From: Bog-950 sp964493695
GTDB taxonomy: Bacteria > Bacteroidota > Bacteroidia > Chitinophagales > LD1
DNA: 61,926 bases
Direction of reading: 5' to 3'
Assembly: GCA_964493695.1 (NCBI GenBank)
Contig: CAZBPG010000010.1
Location: forward strand, 1-61,926
The translations under genes and the position numbers were made by a program. This document shows positions 34,477 through 41,966 of the stretch, piece by piece. The notes beneath the pieces are model-generated. The model saw only the letters and a list, made by a program, of their open reading frames with translations, was not told the DNA's origin and did not search any database. Each line of letters begins with the position of its first letter. Positions within the stretch are counted from its first letter, which is position 1.

Positions 34477-35154
34477 TCAGATTTTTTGAAGAATGCCAGT
34501 TAAAGTTTCATTCATTTTCTCCTTCGCAAGATTAAAATTTTCTTCCCCTGTTACAAGATTTCTTTCCACTACACACAATTGGTAAAAACTTTGCTTCTCA
34601 AACAGACAGGGATAAACAAAGCCGAGCCCGTCACCGGTTTCGCAATCGGCTTTATACTTTTCTCTTCTTATCCCGAACGTGCTCTTATCTGCATAATGAT
34701 TTACCGTTACACCGACAACTTTTTTGAAAAGGGAAAACACATCCATATAGGCATTGGTAAGATTGATAAACCCTCCGCGAATATGAGGCTCAATGTTACG
34801 ATCGGCTAAACCGAAATCGTAATGGTCTTTCCACTCACTGTTAACGGTCATTCCAAAATCACCGGGTTTCTCGTTTACAATGTTTAAGGTTGTACCAACC
34901 ACAATTTCTTCTTTGTAAGCATTCCCAAGAGAGATTTTTAAAGCCAAATGATATTTCTGCTGCGATAAAACCTTCGTGACTTTGTAAGCAGTTTGATAAA
35001 CACCCACACCTGTTTCCAGAATATCTACTTCATGGTGTAAGATTTTTGTAGAATGAAGAAACTTAAGTGATTGATGAGAAGATAGAGAAGCAGAAAATTC
35101 TTTCAAAAAATTTTCAATATCAGAAAGCGAAGAAACGCAAAGCAGTAGTTTCAT
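34477..35154 (-). CDS. Futalosine hydrolase-like nucleosidase (MqnB-like)
   Basis: A 225-residue protein with the phosphorylase/nucleosidase fold of the MTAN/futalosine hydrolase group: a GVGVYQTAYKVTKVL segment as in MqnB, then GNAYKEEIVVGTTLNIVNE and ETGDGLGFVYPCLFE. Futalosine hydrolase removes the hypoxanthine or related base in the alternative menaquinone route found in many Bacteroidota. However, the typical ESMEGAAF motif is replaced by ETGDGLGF, and several usual catalytic positions are unclear, so this could be a divergent or inactive relative. It is directly preceded by DUF2461 (0-base gap) and followed by DUF4442 (1 base). Confidence 0.65.
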   Translation of the reverse strand: MKLLLCVSSLSDIENFLKEFSASLSSHQSLKFLHSTKILHHEVDILETGVGVYQTAYKVTKVLSQQKYHLALKISLGNAYKEEIVVGTTLNIVNEKPGDFGMTVNSEWKDHYDFGLADRNIEPHIRGGFINLTNAYMDVFSLFKKVVGVTVNHYADKSTFGIRREKYKADCETGDGLGFVYPCLFEKQSFYQLCVVERNLVTGEENFNLAKEKMNETLTGILQKI

Positions 35155-35826
35155 TTACTGATTACTGATTGCTTCCAGCAAAAATTTATTCATTTTCATT
35201 CCCGCTTTAAAGTAAGAGAGGATGAGTGTATCTAACTTGTCACCGGTTATGTCTTTACGGGTAAGTTGCGCGTGGTACCAGAACTGCTTATTCGCAATAA
35301 GCGGTTGTTCTTTTGCAAACTCTTTGTATTCGGGTGGCAGTACTTTATTCTTCTCACCATCCAGTGTTTTGTATTTTTCTTTAAAGGCTTTGTCGTTCAG
35401 TAATTTTTTGAAGGCACCATGGTTGTAGTAAATCTCCTGACGGATTTTAGCTAATTGTTCTTTGCTTACTTCATACTTCCCACCACCAATCAAAAGTTCT
35501 TTTGAACCGAGGTGAATGTAGAAGCCCGGATAATCAATATCCTGTGTTCCTTTCCGACTGAAAACAGCGGCTACATTGTTTTTGTAAGGAGATTTGTCTT
35601 TGCTGAAACGGATATCGCGGTTGATGCGGAAAATGTTTTTGTGTACTTCGCGATTTAGATCGGGAAAGTCTTTCAGCAGTTTTTCGTTTAGGTCGGTTAC
35701 CAGTTTCTTGAAAGGAATTTTTACATCATTCTCATAACGGCTTCTGTTTTTTTCGAACCATTCCTTGTTGTTGTTCTTAGCCAGTTCATCGAAGAATTTG
35801 AAGAAAGCGGGAGTAAAGTATCTCAT
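35155..35826 (-). CDS. DUF2461 family protein
   Basis: A 223-residue cytoplasmic protein of the DUF2461 family, recognised by the N-terminal FTPAFFKFFDELAKNNNKEWF and NRSRYENDVKIPFKKL, the central RINRDIRFSKDKSPYKNN and the FYIHLGSKELLIGGG strand. Function is unknown. It leads the leftward group with the futalosine-hydrolase-like and DUF4442 genes, which touch end to end. Confidence 0.9.
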   Translation of the reverse strand: MRYFTPAFFKFFDELAKNNNKEWFEKNRSRYENDVKIPFKKLVTDLNEKLLKDFPDLNREVHKNIFRINRDIRFSKDKSPYKNNVAAVFSRKGTQDIDYPGFYIHLGSKELLIGGGKYEVSKEQLAKIRQEIYYNHGAFKKLLNDKAFKEKYKTLDGEKNKVLPPEYKEFAKEQPLIANKQFWYHAQLTRKDITGDKLDTLILSYFKAGMKMNKFLLEAISNQ

Positions 35827-35878
35827 AAATGCAGTTTGATCGTGTGATAATATGATAATTTGATGACGGCAAAAAGTC

Positions 35879-37000
35879 CTATTCCGTCAACGCTTCACCT
35901 GTAGAGTTGATGACGTTTTTCCTGCCAACCTCTCCGTTCGGAAATTTGACCTGAAAGGTGCTGAACCGCAAATCGGGTTTGTAGAAATCAGTAGAGGTAA
36001 TCTGCGCACCGCTTTCGAATGCGTTGTTCATATCGGTGTAATCATTGTTACGGGCTTCCCATGTTTCTGCATCGGAACGCGTGCGGATGATGTAACCTTT
36101 CCTTACAAGTTCCTTTATTTTTTCAATGTCACGTGTCGAGTTGTTTCGTTTTACGAAAGCGGCTTCCGGCCGGCCCGGTTCGCTGTAAACAAACATTACT
36201 CTTCCTTTTAAAGCGGTATGGTTCACTAAATAGTCATCTACTGCTCCGCCTTCCATGGCAAACAAAACTTTTCCCCGGCATTCGCTTAGCAGTGGCCATG
36301 CGTTGTTGGTTGCCATTTCATCAAGGGTGGAATAGTTACCTCGTACACGGTCTGGTGTAATTACTCCTTTCAAATCGTTGCCGAATACGCTTTTGATTTC
36401 TGAATCAATTGAGTCGCACATGGCTTCGTCAAATTGTATGGCACGTTTAAATCCTGCGAAACGAAGCAGCCCGCTTTCATCACCGGGGGCGCCACTTTTA
36501 CTTTCTACGTTGATGAACAGAGGCAAGTGGTTCGGATGTTCATCGCTCCATTTCTTTAATGCTACTAGTGATTGTTTGAAAGTGTAATAATGAGTTTCGT
36601 AATCTACATCTTTTATGTGCAATACTTTCAAACCGGGTTTCTTTAACTCTTCAATGCCCGATTTTTGTTTCATACCGCGAACAAAAGCATTGATTTTTCT
36701 TTTGTAATAAAAGCCACCTTTGGGGTCGGGGTTGATATCAATTTCGAGGCCGCGGACATTGTAGTAAGTAAACTGGGAATCAAAAGGAAGATGACCATAG
36801 TCTAATGCTATGGGGTTATTCTCTTTACCTAACTTGTCTTTTACTTTCAAGAGGAATCTTATTTCCCTTTCATCCGGACGTTTCTTGTAACTGTTGTGGC
36901 TGGCAATAATCTGGATCTGGTTCAGTTTAAGTGTGTCGTTTTGTGCGAATGCAAAACAAGTAATCGAAACGGACAGAACCACCAAGAGGATGTGCTTCAT
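35879..37000 (-). CDS. Secreted phosphoinositide-specific phospholipase C-like protein
   Basis: A 373-residue exported protein (signal KHILLVVLSVSITCFAFAQ) of the calcium-dependent PI-PLC-like family (PF16670-type). The TIM-barrel hallmarks are present: NQIQIIASHNSYK with the catalytic His, VRGLEIDINPDPKGG with Glu/Asp metal ligands, LKVLHIKDVDYETHY with the second His, and PLFINVESKSG. Such enzymes split phosphoinositol or glycerophosphodiester headgroups; the bacterial substrate is unknown. It starts 3 bases after the stop of the AlkB gene, so the two are likely co-transcribed. It is probably periplasmic, as no T9SS domain is present. Confidence 0.85.
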   Translation of the reverse strand: MKHILLVVLSVSITCFAFAQNDTLKLNQIQIIASHNSYKKRPDEREIRFLLKVKDKLGKENNPIALDYGHLPFDSQFTYYNVRGLEIDINPDPKGGFYYKRKINAFVRGMKQKSGIEELKKPGLKVLHIKDVDYETHYYTFKQSLVALKKWSDEHPNHLPLFINVESKSGAPGDESGLLRFAGFKRAIQFDEAMCDSIDSEIKSVFGNDLKGVITPDRVRGNYSTLDEMATNNAWPLLSECRGKVLFAMEGGAVDDYLVNHTALKGRVMFVYSEPGRPEAAFVKRNNSTRDIEKIKELVRKGYIIRTRSDAETWEARNNDYTDMNNAFESGAQITSTDFYKPDLRFSTFQVKFPNGEVGRKNVINSTGEALTE

Positions 37001-37003
37001 AAT

Positions 37004-38071
37004 CTACGCCAATGCTGCACCTTCGGCAGTTGCGCGGTATTTTGCTATCTGTTTATGCATAACCGCAAACCAAAGGGGAGGAAAGAGCGCCAACACCATC
37101 ATGCCCGGATAACCGGTGGGCATTTGCGGACTATAATCAAAATGACGAAGCACCTGATACTTTCTCGAAGCCATATAATGATGGTCGCTGTGGCGGGTTA
37201 ACTCAAACAACATGATTCTTCCAATCGGGTGGTTGCTGTTCCAGGAATGAATAGGCATTACCTTTTCGTAATACTCTCCGTCTATTTTCTTTCTGCGCAA
37301 ACCGTAATGCTCAATATAGTTAACGGTTTCAAGAAGTAAGAATCCAATAGTAGCGGCACCGGTAAAATACAACATCACCTGCCAGTCCCAGATAAGGGCA
37401 ATGGTCACGAGCATAGAAACCTGAATGATTTGGTAAATGAGCATTTCGTTATGAATACTCCAGAAACCCTGATTGGCTTTCTTCAAACGTTCCCCTTCAA
37501 TATGCCATGCCGAGAGCCAACTGTTGATTACGGAACGTAAGTAGAAAGTATAAATGTTTTCACCGTAACGGGAAGAAGCAGGATCCTCATCGGTGGAAAC
37601 ATTTTTGTGGTGACCGCGGTTGTGCTCAATAAAGAAGTGCATGTAAAGCGAAGTAGCTAAAAGCATTTTGCTCATCAGTTGTTCGTACCAAGTATTGCGG
37701 TGGCCGAGTTCGTGGGCTACGTTAATCCCCAATACACCGCAGGCAATACCAAAGGCGAACATCATTCCGAGTTTTTCCCAAAGGGCGAGAGAATTGTCGT
37801 CTAACCGGTTCAGGAAAAAGAAGCAGAGCGTAAACTGCAAAGGAACAACACTCCAAACCACCAAGTCATACTTCCAGTCTTTCTTAGCAATTTCTTCTTC
37901 CACCTTATCCATGTTTTCTTTGCTCCCACCGAAGAAAAGTTCGATGAGCGGAATTAAACCAAACACATAAAGCGGGGCAACAAACACCCATTTACCACCA
38001 AACACCAGTGAAGTCATGATGATCCCGATGCTTAACCAAACCGAAGCGTACTTGAAAAAACGGATACTCAT
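37004..38071 (-). CDS. alkB: Alkane 1-monooxygenase (AlkB-type di-iron hydroxylase)
   Basis: A 355-residue integral membrane hydroxylase. About six membrane helices surround the eight-histidine di-iron set: HELGHR at 120-125, EHNRGHH at 149-155, NYIEHYG at 251-257 and RHSDHH at 293-298, all intact. These match AlkB rather than the more distant fatty-acid desaturases (the NYIEHYG box is AlkB-specific). The enzyme oxidises the terminal methyl of medium-chain alkanes or fatty acyl-like substrates and needs rubredoxin, which is not in the window. It is followed 3 bases later by the PI-PLC-like gene. With the acyl-CoA dehydrogenase at 22687 this suggests the organism uses hydrocarbons or lipids. 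Confidence 0.93.
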   Translation of the reverse strand: MSIRFFKYASVWLSIGIIMTSLVFGGKWVFVAPLYVFGLIPLIELFFGGSKENMDKVEEEIAKKDWKYDLVVWSVVPLQFTLCFFFLNRLDDNSLALWEKLGMMFAFGIACGVLGINVAHELGHRNTWYEQLMSKMLLATSLYMHFFIEHNRGHHKNVSTDEDPASSRYGENIYTFYLRSVINSWLSAWHIEGERLKKANQGFWSIHNEMLIYQIIQVSMLVTIALIWDWQVMLYFTGAATIGFLLLETVNYIEHYGLRRKKIDGEYYEKVMPIHSWNSNHPIGRIMLFELTRHSDHHYMASRKYQVLRHFDYSPQMPTGYPGMMVLALFPPLWFAVMHKQIAKYRATAEGAALA

Positions 38072-38124
38072 AGTTTTTGATTTTGTAATGATGAAAGTAA
38101 TAACTGTTTTAACGGAAACAAAAA

Positions 38125-38601
38125 CTACTTCTTCAACTCGCTCAACTTAAACTTGCGCTGATACTTGATGGGAATAGGAACGGTAATGCCAAAGATTTTC
38201 AATTTTACTTTGCCTACAAAGAAGAGTTCAGATTCTTTATCTGCGAAAATGCCCCAGAGAGTTTTGATGTCATCGAGGATAGTTCCTTCCGGTTTTATCT
38301 GAATGCCGAGCGGGATACGGAATTCATTTCCTTTTATTACTTCCACATCGGTTTTTTCTCCGAGTATGCCTATCAGTTTTTTATCGAGGATTACGTTTAT
38401 TTCAATGTCTTTAATGGTGCATTTTACTTTATTCGGGTTGTCGAACACGGCTTCTGCGCCTAACTTAAATCCTCTTGCTTCCATTCTTTCGTAACGAACA
38501 TTCTCGATGGTTTTGAAAACCGGTGCATAGATTTTGCAGGAAGAAAGAAGTATGGAAAGGGAAACAGTTATGAAAAGAAAGGAACTGAGTTGCTTAAACA
38601 T
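38125..38601 (-). CDS. LEA type 2 family lipoprotein
   Basis: A 158-residue lipoprotein (lipobox LLSSCK, Cys22) with one LEA-14/WHy-like beta domain (FKLGAEAVFDNPNKVKCTIK, then FRIPLGIQIKP). This family of water-stress proteins has no fixed enzymatic role. It sits directly after a second member of the same family (38602), the stop and start being adjacent, so the pair is one unit, with AlkB next in the same direction 54 bases on. Confidence 0.82.
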   Translation of the reverse strand: MFKQLSSFLFITVSLSILLSSCKIYAPVFKTIENVRYERMEARGFKLGAEAVFDNPNKVKCTIKDIEINVILDKKLIGILGEKTDVEVIKGNEFRIPLGIQIKPEGTILDDIKTLWGIFADKESELFFVGKVKLKIFGITVPIPIKYQRKFKLSELKK

Positions 38602-39063
38602 TTAGAATACAGAAATTATTACCGAATCTTTTTGGTTCACCGGAATCTTTCCGCTGCTCATAAGGTTCTCAAAAGTAATTTCGCCAATGATATTGATTTC
38701 TGCTTTAAAATTGGTCAGGAGGCTATCGTTTAGAAATATTCTGAGTAAGTCTGCTTTGCTGAAACGAACGGTTACCGGAAAGGTGGTTTCTTTCAGACCG
38801 GGAATGCCCTGACTGATTTCAGTATTCAGAATAGCCACTTCCCGTCCTTCGATGTAGAATTTTTCGGAAATGGTTTTGATGGTAGATGAAAGCAGGTTAG
38901 GGTTGTGCAGGTGAAGAACCGACTTCAACTGATAGCCGGTGTTTCCGATTGGTGTAACCGAAAAAGTATCCTGTTTGGTAAGGGTAACATCGGACCTGTT
39001 TAAGAAAAACAGGACAACTCCCAACACCACAGCCATCACAAGTCCCACCCGTTTAATTTTCAT
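38602..39063 (-). CDS. LEA type 2 family protein, membrane-anchored
   Basis: A 153-residue protein with one N-terminal membrane segment (VGLVMAVVLGVVLFFL) and a LEA-14/WHy-like beta domain (YQLKSVLHLHNPNLLSSTIKT, ETTFPVTVRFSKADL). It is similar in fold to the lipoprotein encoded immediately downstream and probably arose by duplication. Probable location is the periplasmic face of the inner membrane. No catalytic residue is evident. Confidence 0.78.
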   Translation of the reverse strand: MKIKRVGLVMAVVLGVVLFFLNRSDVTLTKQDTFSVTPIGNTGYQLKSVLHLHNPNLLSSTIKTISEKFYIEGREVAILNTEISQGIPGLKETTFPVTVRFSKADLLRIFLNDSLLTNFKAEINIIGEITFENLMSSGKIPVNQKDSVIISVF

Positions 39064-39092
39064 GCCGGTAAAAATATTTTTGTTTTTGAATA

Positions 39093-39116
39093 CCAGCCAC
39101 TAATTACAGAAATTAC
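39093..39116. repeat. Half copy of the GCCACTAATTACA repeat family
   Basis: CAGCCACTAATTACAGAAATTACC matches the left part of the palindromes at 1431-1502 and 54270-54320. Confidence 0.6.
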
Positions 39117-39215
39117 CCGAATGGATGTTTTTGTTTTTCACAACGCCCCTCAATTTATTCACACGCGCAGCTATCTGAAATCAATTCGTTTATTTTCACT
39201 GAAAATATTTTTGAC

Positions 39216-39773
39216 TTGAAGATTATCGGCATTACAGGAACATTAGGAGCAGGCAAAGGAACCATTGTTGATTACCTGACGAAGCATCACGGATTTACTC
39301 ATTTTTCGGTGCGGGGTTACCTGACAAAGATTATAAAAGCAAAGGGCGAAGAAGTAAACCGCGATACCTTAGTGGCTACTGCCAACGACTTGAGGGCAAA
39401 GAATTCACCCAGCTTTATTGCTGAGGAATTGTACCGCGAAGCAAAAGAAAGCGGCACCGATTGCATTATAGAAAGCATACGCACAGTAGGAGAGGTGAAC
39501 GCTTTGCATGCCAAAGGAAATTTTAATCTGTTTGCGGTAGATGCCGACCAGCGACTTCGTTACGAAAGAATTGTGGAGCGCGCTTCTGAAACCGACAAGG
39601 TGAGTTTTGAAACCTTTGCTGACAACGAAGCCCGCGAAATGAGTTCGGACGACCCGAGCAAACAAAACCTTGCCGCCTGTATGAAACTGGCCGACTACCG
39701 GTTTATTAATGACGGAAGTTTTGATAAACTTTACTGGGAAGTAGGCGAAGTATTACAAAAAATAAAAGGATAA
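39216..39773 (+). CDS. Nucleoside-monophosphate-kinase-like P-loop protein
   Basis: A 185-residue P-loop kinase beginning with TTG at 39216. The Walker A loop is GTLGAGKGT at 7-15, followed by a lid-like charged region and IIESIRTVGEVNAL. It resembles dephospho-CoA kinase/archaeal nucleotide kinases and phage deoxynucleotide kinases. Only 5 bases separate it from dCMP deaminase, suggesting a joint role in deoxynucleotide supply. The substrate is inferred from that neighbour and not from the sequence itself. Confidence 0.8.
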   Translation: MKIIGITGTLGAGKGTIVDYLTKHHGFTHFSVRGYLTKIIKAKGEEVNRDTLVATANDLRAKNSPSFIAEELYREAKESGTDCIIESIRTVGEVNALHAKGNFNLFAVDADQRLRYERIVERASETDKVSFETFADNEAREMSSDDPSKQNLAACMKLADYRFINDGSFDKLYWEVGEVLQKIKG

Positions 39774-39778
39774 GAGTT

Positions 39779-40285
39779 ATGAGCGAAACAAAAGAAGCCA
39801 AATACGTACGCCCAACCTGGGATGAATATTTTATGGAGGTGATGGATGCCATCAGCAAGCGGGCCACCTGCGGAAGGGGAAGAAGCGGCTGTGTAATTGC
39901 CAGAGCCAACCAGTTACTCGTAACCGGTTATGTGGGCTCACCGGTGGACCTGCCGCATTGCGATGAAGTGGGGCACCAGATGAAGAAAGTAATTCACGAG
40001 GACGGAACGGTGACGGAACATTGTGTGCGCACGGTTCATGCCGAGCAGAACGCTATTTGTCAGGCCGCTAAAAACGGAGTAGCCTTAGACGGAGCTACGT
40101 TGTATTGTCGCATGACTCCCTGCCGTGTATGCGCCATGCTTATCATTAACTGCGGTATAAAGCGCGTGGTGTGTGAGCGGAAATATCATGCCGGAACGGA
40201 AAGCGAGGAGATGTTTAAAACTGCCGGTGTTTCGCTGGAGTTTTTTCATGAGGAAGTGCAGAGATACGAACCCCCAACTATCTAA
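39779..40285 (+). CDS. Deoxycytidylate (dCMP) deaminase
   Basis: A 168-residue zinc deaminase that turns dCMP into dUMP for thymidylate synthesis. The zinc and catalytic motif is HAEQNAI, paired with TPCRVCAMLIINCGI; the N-terminal extension (RATCGRGRSGCVIARANQ) and HYC-free GSP loop (GYVGSPVDLPHCDEVG) fit dCMP deaminases. The C-terminal YEPPTI and stop come from a palindromic repeat. It follows the kinase gene by 5 bases. Confidence 0.93.
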   Translation: MSETKEAKYVRPTWDEYFMEVMDAISKRATCGRGRSGCVIARANQLLVTGYVGSPVDLPHCDEVGHQMKKVIHEDGTVTEHCVRTVHAEQNAICQAAKNGVALDGATLYCRMTPCRVCAMLIINCGIKRVVCERKYHAGTESEEMFKTAGVSLEFFHEEVQRYEPPTI

Positions 40286-40336
40286 AGGGGGCTAAATACA
40301 AAACGGTGTTTTGGTTGTTAAGTTCTAGGGGGTTAA
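40268..40336. repeat. AACCCCC/GGGGG palindromic element over two gene ends
   Basis: GAACCCCCAACTATCTAAAGGGGGCT at 40268-40293 with a second half CTAGGGGGTTAA at 40325-40336. It overlaps the stop of the dCMP deaminase gene and the stop of the retropepsin gene on the other strand. Related to the element at 121-150. Confidence 0.6.
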
Positions 40337-40767
40337 AACTCAATCCTTAAAGTTCCGTAATCAATTTTCATTTTATACTTCAACATCAGGTCCGATCCGA
40401 GTATGCCCTGTATGGCGGGCTTCTTCAAACTTTTGTAAGTATTGTTTACGTGAGCAAGGTCAACGGCAGCGGCAGTGTAGTTTTTGGTAACGGTTCTCCC
40501 GATCTTCAGTTCCTTTATCTTGCCAAAATGCGACTCGGTTGTTGAACTGTGCAGTCCGGTGGTTGACTGTTTTACTGTTTTTAAACTCTTCTTTCCGAAA
40601 TGTTTTTCGAAATAGGCTTTATCAACTACGGTATGCGATGCCCCGGTGTCGATTAAAAAGCGGCAACGTTTGTTATTCACTATTACGTTTAGGAATAAAT
40701 GGTAGCCGGTTTTATCCAAAGCTTCCAGAATGATTCTTACCGGTGTGTCTTTCTTGTTCTTCTTCAT
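40333..40767 (-). CDS. Retropepsin-like aspartic protease family protein
   Basis: A 144-residue single-domain aspartic protease of the retropepsin fold: FLIDTGASHTVVD holds the catalytic DTGAS, and the C-terminal half has the conserved IQGILGSDLMLKY loop. Family members work as dimers. It lacks a signal peptide, so it is cytoplasmic; the target is unknown. It lies in the same direction as malate dehydrogenase but is separated from it by a strong terminator. Confidence 0.88.
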   Translation of the reverse strand: MKKNKKDTPVRIILEALDKTGYHLFLNVIVNNKRCRFLIDTGASHTVVDKAYFEKHFGKKSLKTVKQSTTGLHSSTTESHFGKIKELKIGRTVTKNYTAAAVDLAHVNNTYKSLKKPAIQGILGSDLMLKYKMKIDYGTLRIEF

Positions 40768-40778
40768 AATCCGAAAAT

Positions 40779-40815
40779 AAAAAAGTCTCTTACGGCCGTA
40801 AGAGACTTTTTTATT
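40779..40815 (-). terminator. Terminator of malate dehydrogenase
   Basis: Stem AAGTCTCTTAC-GGCC-GTAAGAGACTT flanked by A and T runs, 17 bases after the mdh stop on the minus strand. Because it is symmetrical it may also act in the other direction. Confidence 0.9.
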
Positions 40816-40831
40816 TTTTAAAACTTCAGTA

Positions 40832-41767
40832 TTACATACTCAAGGTGCTGAGCACACTATTCATACTGCGAACGGCATCTGCACTCTTGGCAAACTCAGC
40901 CTGCTCTTCAGTATTCAGTTTGTAGTCAATAATTTTTTCCCAACCGTTTTTACCGATGACTACCGGAACACCTAAACAGATATCTTTCTGTCCGTATTCG
41001 CCTTCGAGCGAAACGCAACAGGTGAAAACTTTCTTTTCATCGCGCACAATGCTTTCTACTAATGCAGCACCTGCAGCACCCGGTGCATACCAGGCCGAAG
41101 TTCCGATAAGTTTAGTTAAAGTGGCACCGCCCACCATAGTATCGACTGCTACTTTCTTTAATGCTTCTGCATCTAAAGTATTGGAAACCGGATTGCCGTT
41201 TAAGGTAGCCAGGCGTGTTAGAGGAATCATAGTAGTGTCACCGTGTCCGCCAACAACTACGGCATGCAAATCAGCGGCAGAGCAACCTAATGCCTGTGTC
41301 AGATAATACTTGAAGCGTGAGCTGTCGAGAATTCCTCCCATACCGATGATTCTGTTTTTAGGAAGTCCGCTTGACTTAAGAGCGAGGTAAGTCATCGTAT
41401 CCATCGGGTTGCTGATAACCACTATGATGGCATTCGGTGAATGTTTTAAAATGTTTTCTGTAACACCCTTTACAATAGATGCGTTAGTGCCAATCAGTTC
41501 TTCGCGGGTCATGCCGGGTTTGCGCGGAATACCTGAAGTTATCACAGCCACATCGGTGCCTGCTGTTTTGGTGTAATCGTTGGTGGAGCCAACTATTCTT
41601 GTATCGAAACCAAGCAGGGTAGCTGTCTGGTTCATGTCCATTGCTTTACCTTCGGCAATTCCTTCTTTAATATCTACCAAAACCAATTCGTGACAAAGTT
41701 CTTTGCGGGCAATGTTATCGGCTACTGTTGCACCCACGGCACCGGCACCTACTACTGTAATTTTCAT
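40832..41767 (-). CDS. mdh: Malate dehydrogenase
   Basis: A 311-residue NAD-dependent malate dehydrogenase of the lactate-dehydrogenase-like branch common in Bacteroidota. The NAD motif is GAGAVGATVA at 7-16, the substrate Arg motif GIPRKPGMTR, the loop VISNPMDTMTY, and the catalytic His in VVGGHGDTTMIPL. It interconverts malate and oxaloacetate in the TCA cycle. A good promoter lies upstream and a terminator downstream, so the gene is a single transcription unit. Confidence 0.97.
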   Translation of the reverse strand: MKITVVGAGAVGATVADNIARKELCHELVLVDIKEGIAEGKAMDMNQTATLLGFDTRIVGSTNDYTKTAGTDVAVITSGIPRKPGMTREELIGTNASIVKGVTENILKHSPNAIIVVISNPMDTMTYLALKSSGLPKNRIIGMGGILDSSRFKYYLTQALGCSAADLHAVVVGGHGDTTMIPLTRLATLNGNPVSNTLDAEALKKVAVDTMVGGATLTKLIGTSAWYAPGAAGAALVESIVRDEKKVFTCCVSLEGEYGQKDICLGVPVVIGKNGWEKIIDYKLNTEEQAEFAKSADAVRSMNSVLSTLSM

Positions 41768-41800
41768 GTTTATATTGTTTTATTTTTTTGAAAAGCGGTG

Positions 41801-41830
41801 CAAACATATACGAATTGGAAAAGTTTGCAA
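41801..41830 (-). promoter_or_regulatory. Promoter of mdh
   Basis: On the minus strand TTG-N19-TATGTTTG fits the Bacteroidota -33/-7 consensus TTG-N19-TAnnTTTG. The -7 box lies 34 bases before the ATG. Confidence 0.75.
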
Positions 41831-41929
41831 ATGATAATTGAAGCGTGTCAGAGAGCCGCTGAATGCCTTCTGTTTTCTGCCTTATTAACTATTCGTTACC
41901 ATTCCATCTGCTGTCAGTTATTTATTCAT

Positions 41930-41937
41930 TAACTTTG
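41930..41937 (+). promoter_or_regulatory. Putative -7 box of the 41967 protease gene
   Basis: TAACTTTG fits TAnnTTTG and lies 30 bases before the start; the -33 position holds CTG in place of TTG at a 19-base spacing. Confidence 0.55.
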
Positions 41938-41966
41938 CTTTCTTCGTTCACCGAAAAACGAAAAAA

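Noticed and set aside
39216..40285. Phage-derived nucleotide module (kinase plus dCMP deaminase)
   Set aside because: Both genes fit chromosomal homologues in this phylum and the flanks are housekeeping genes.
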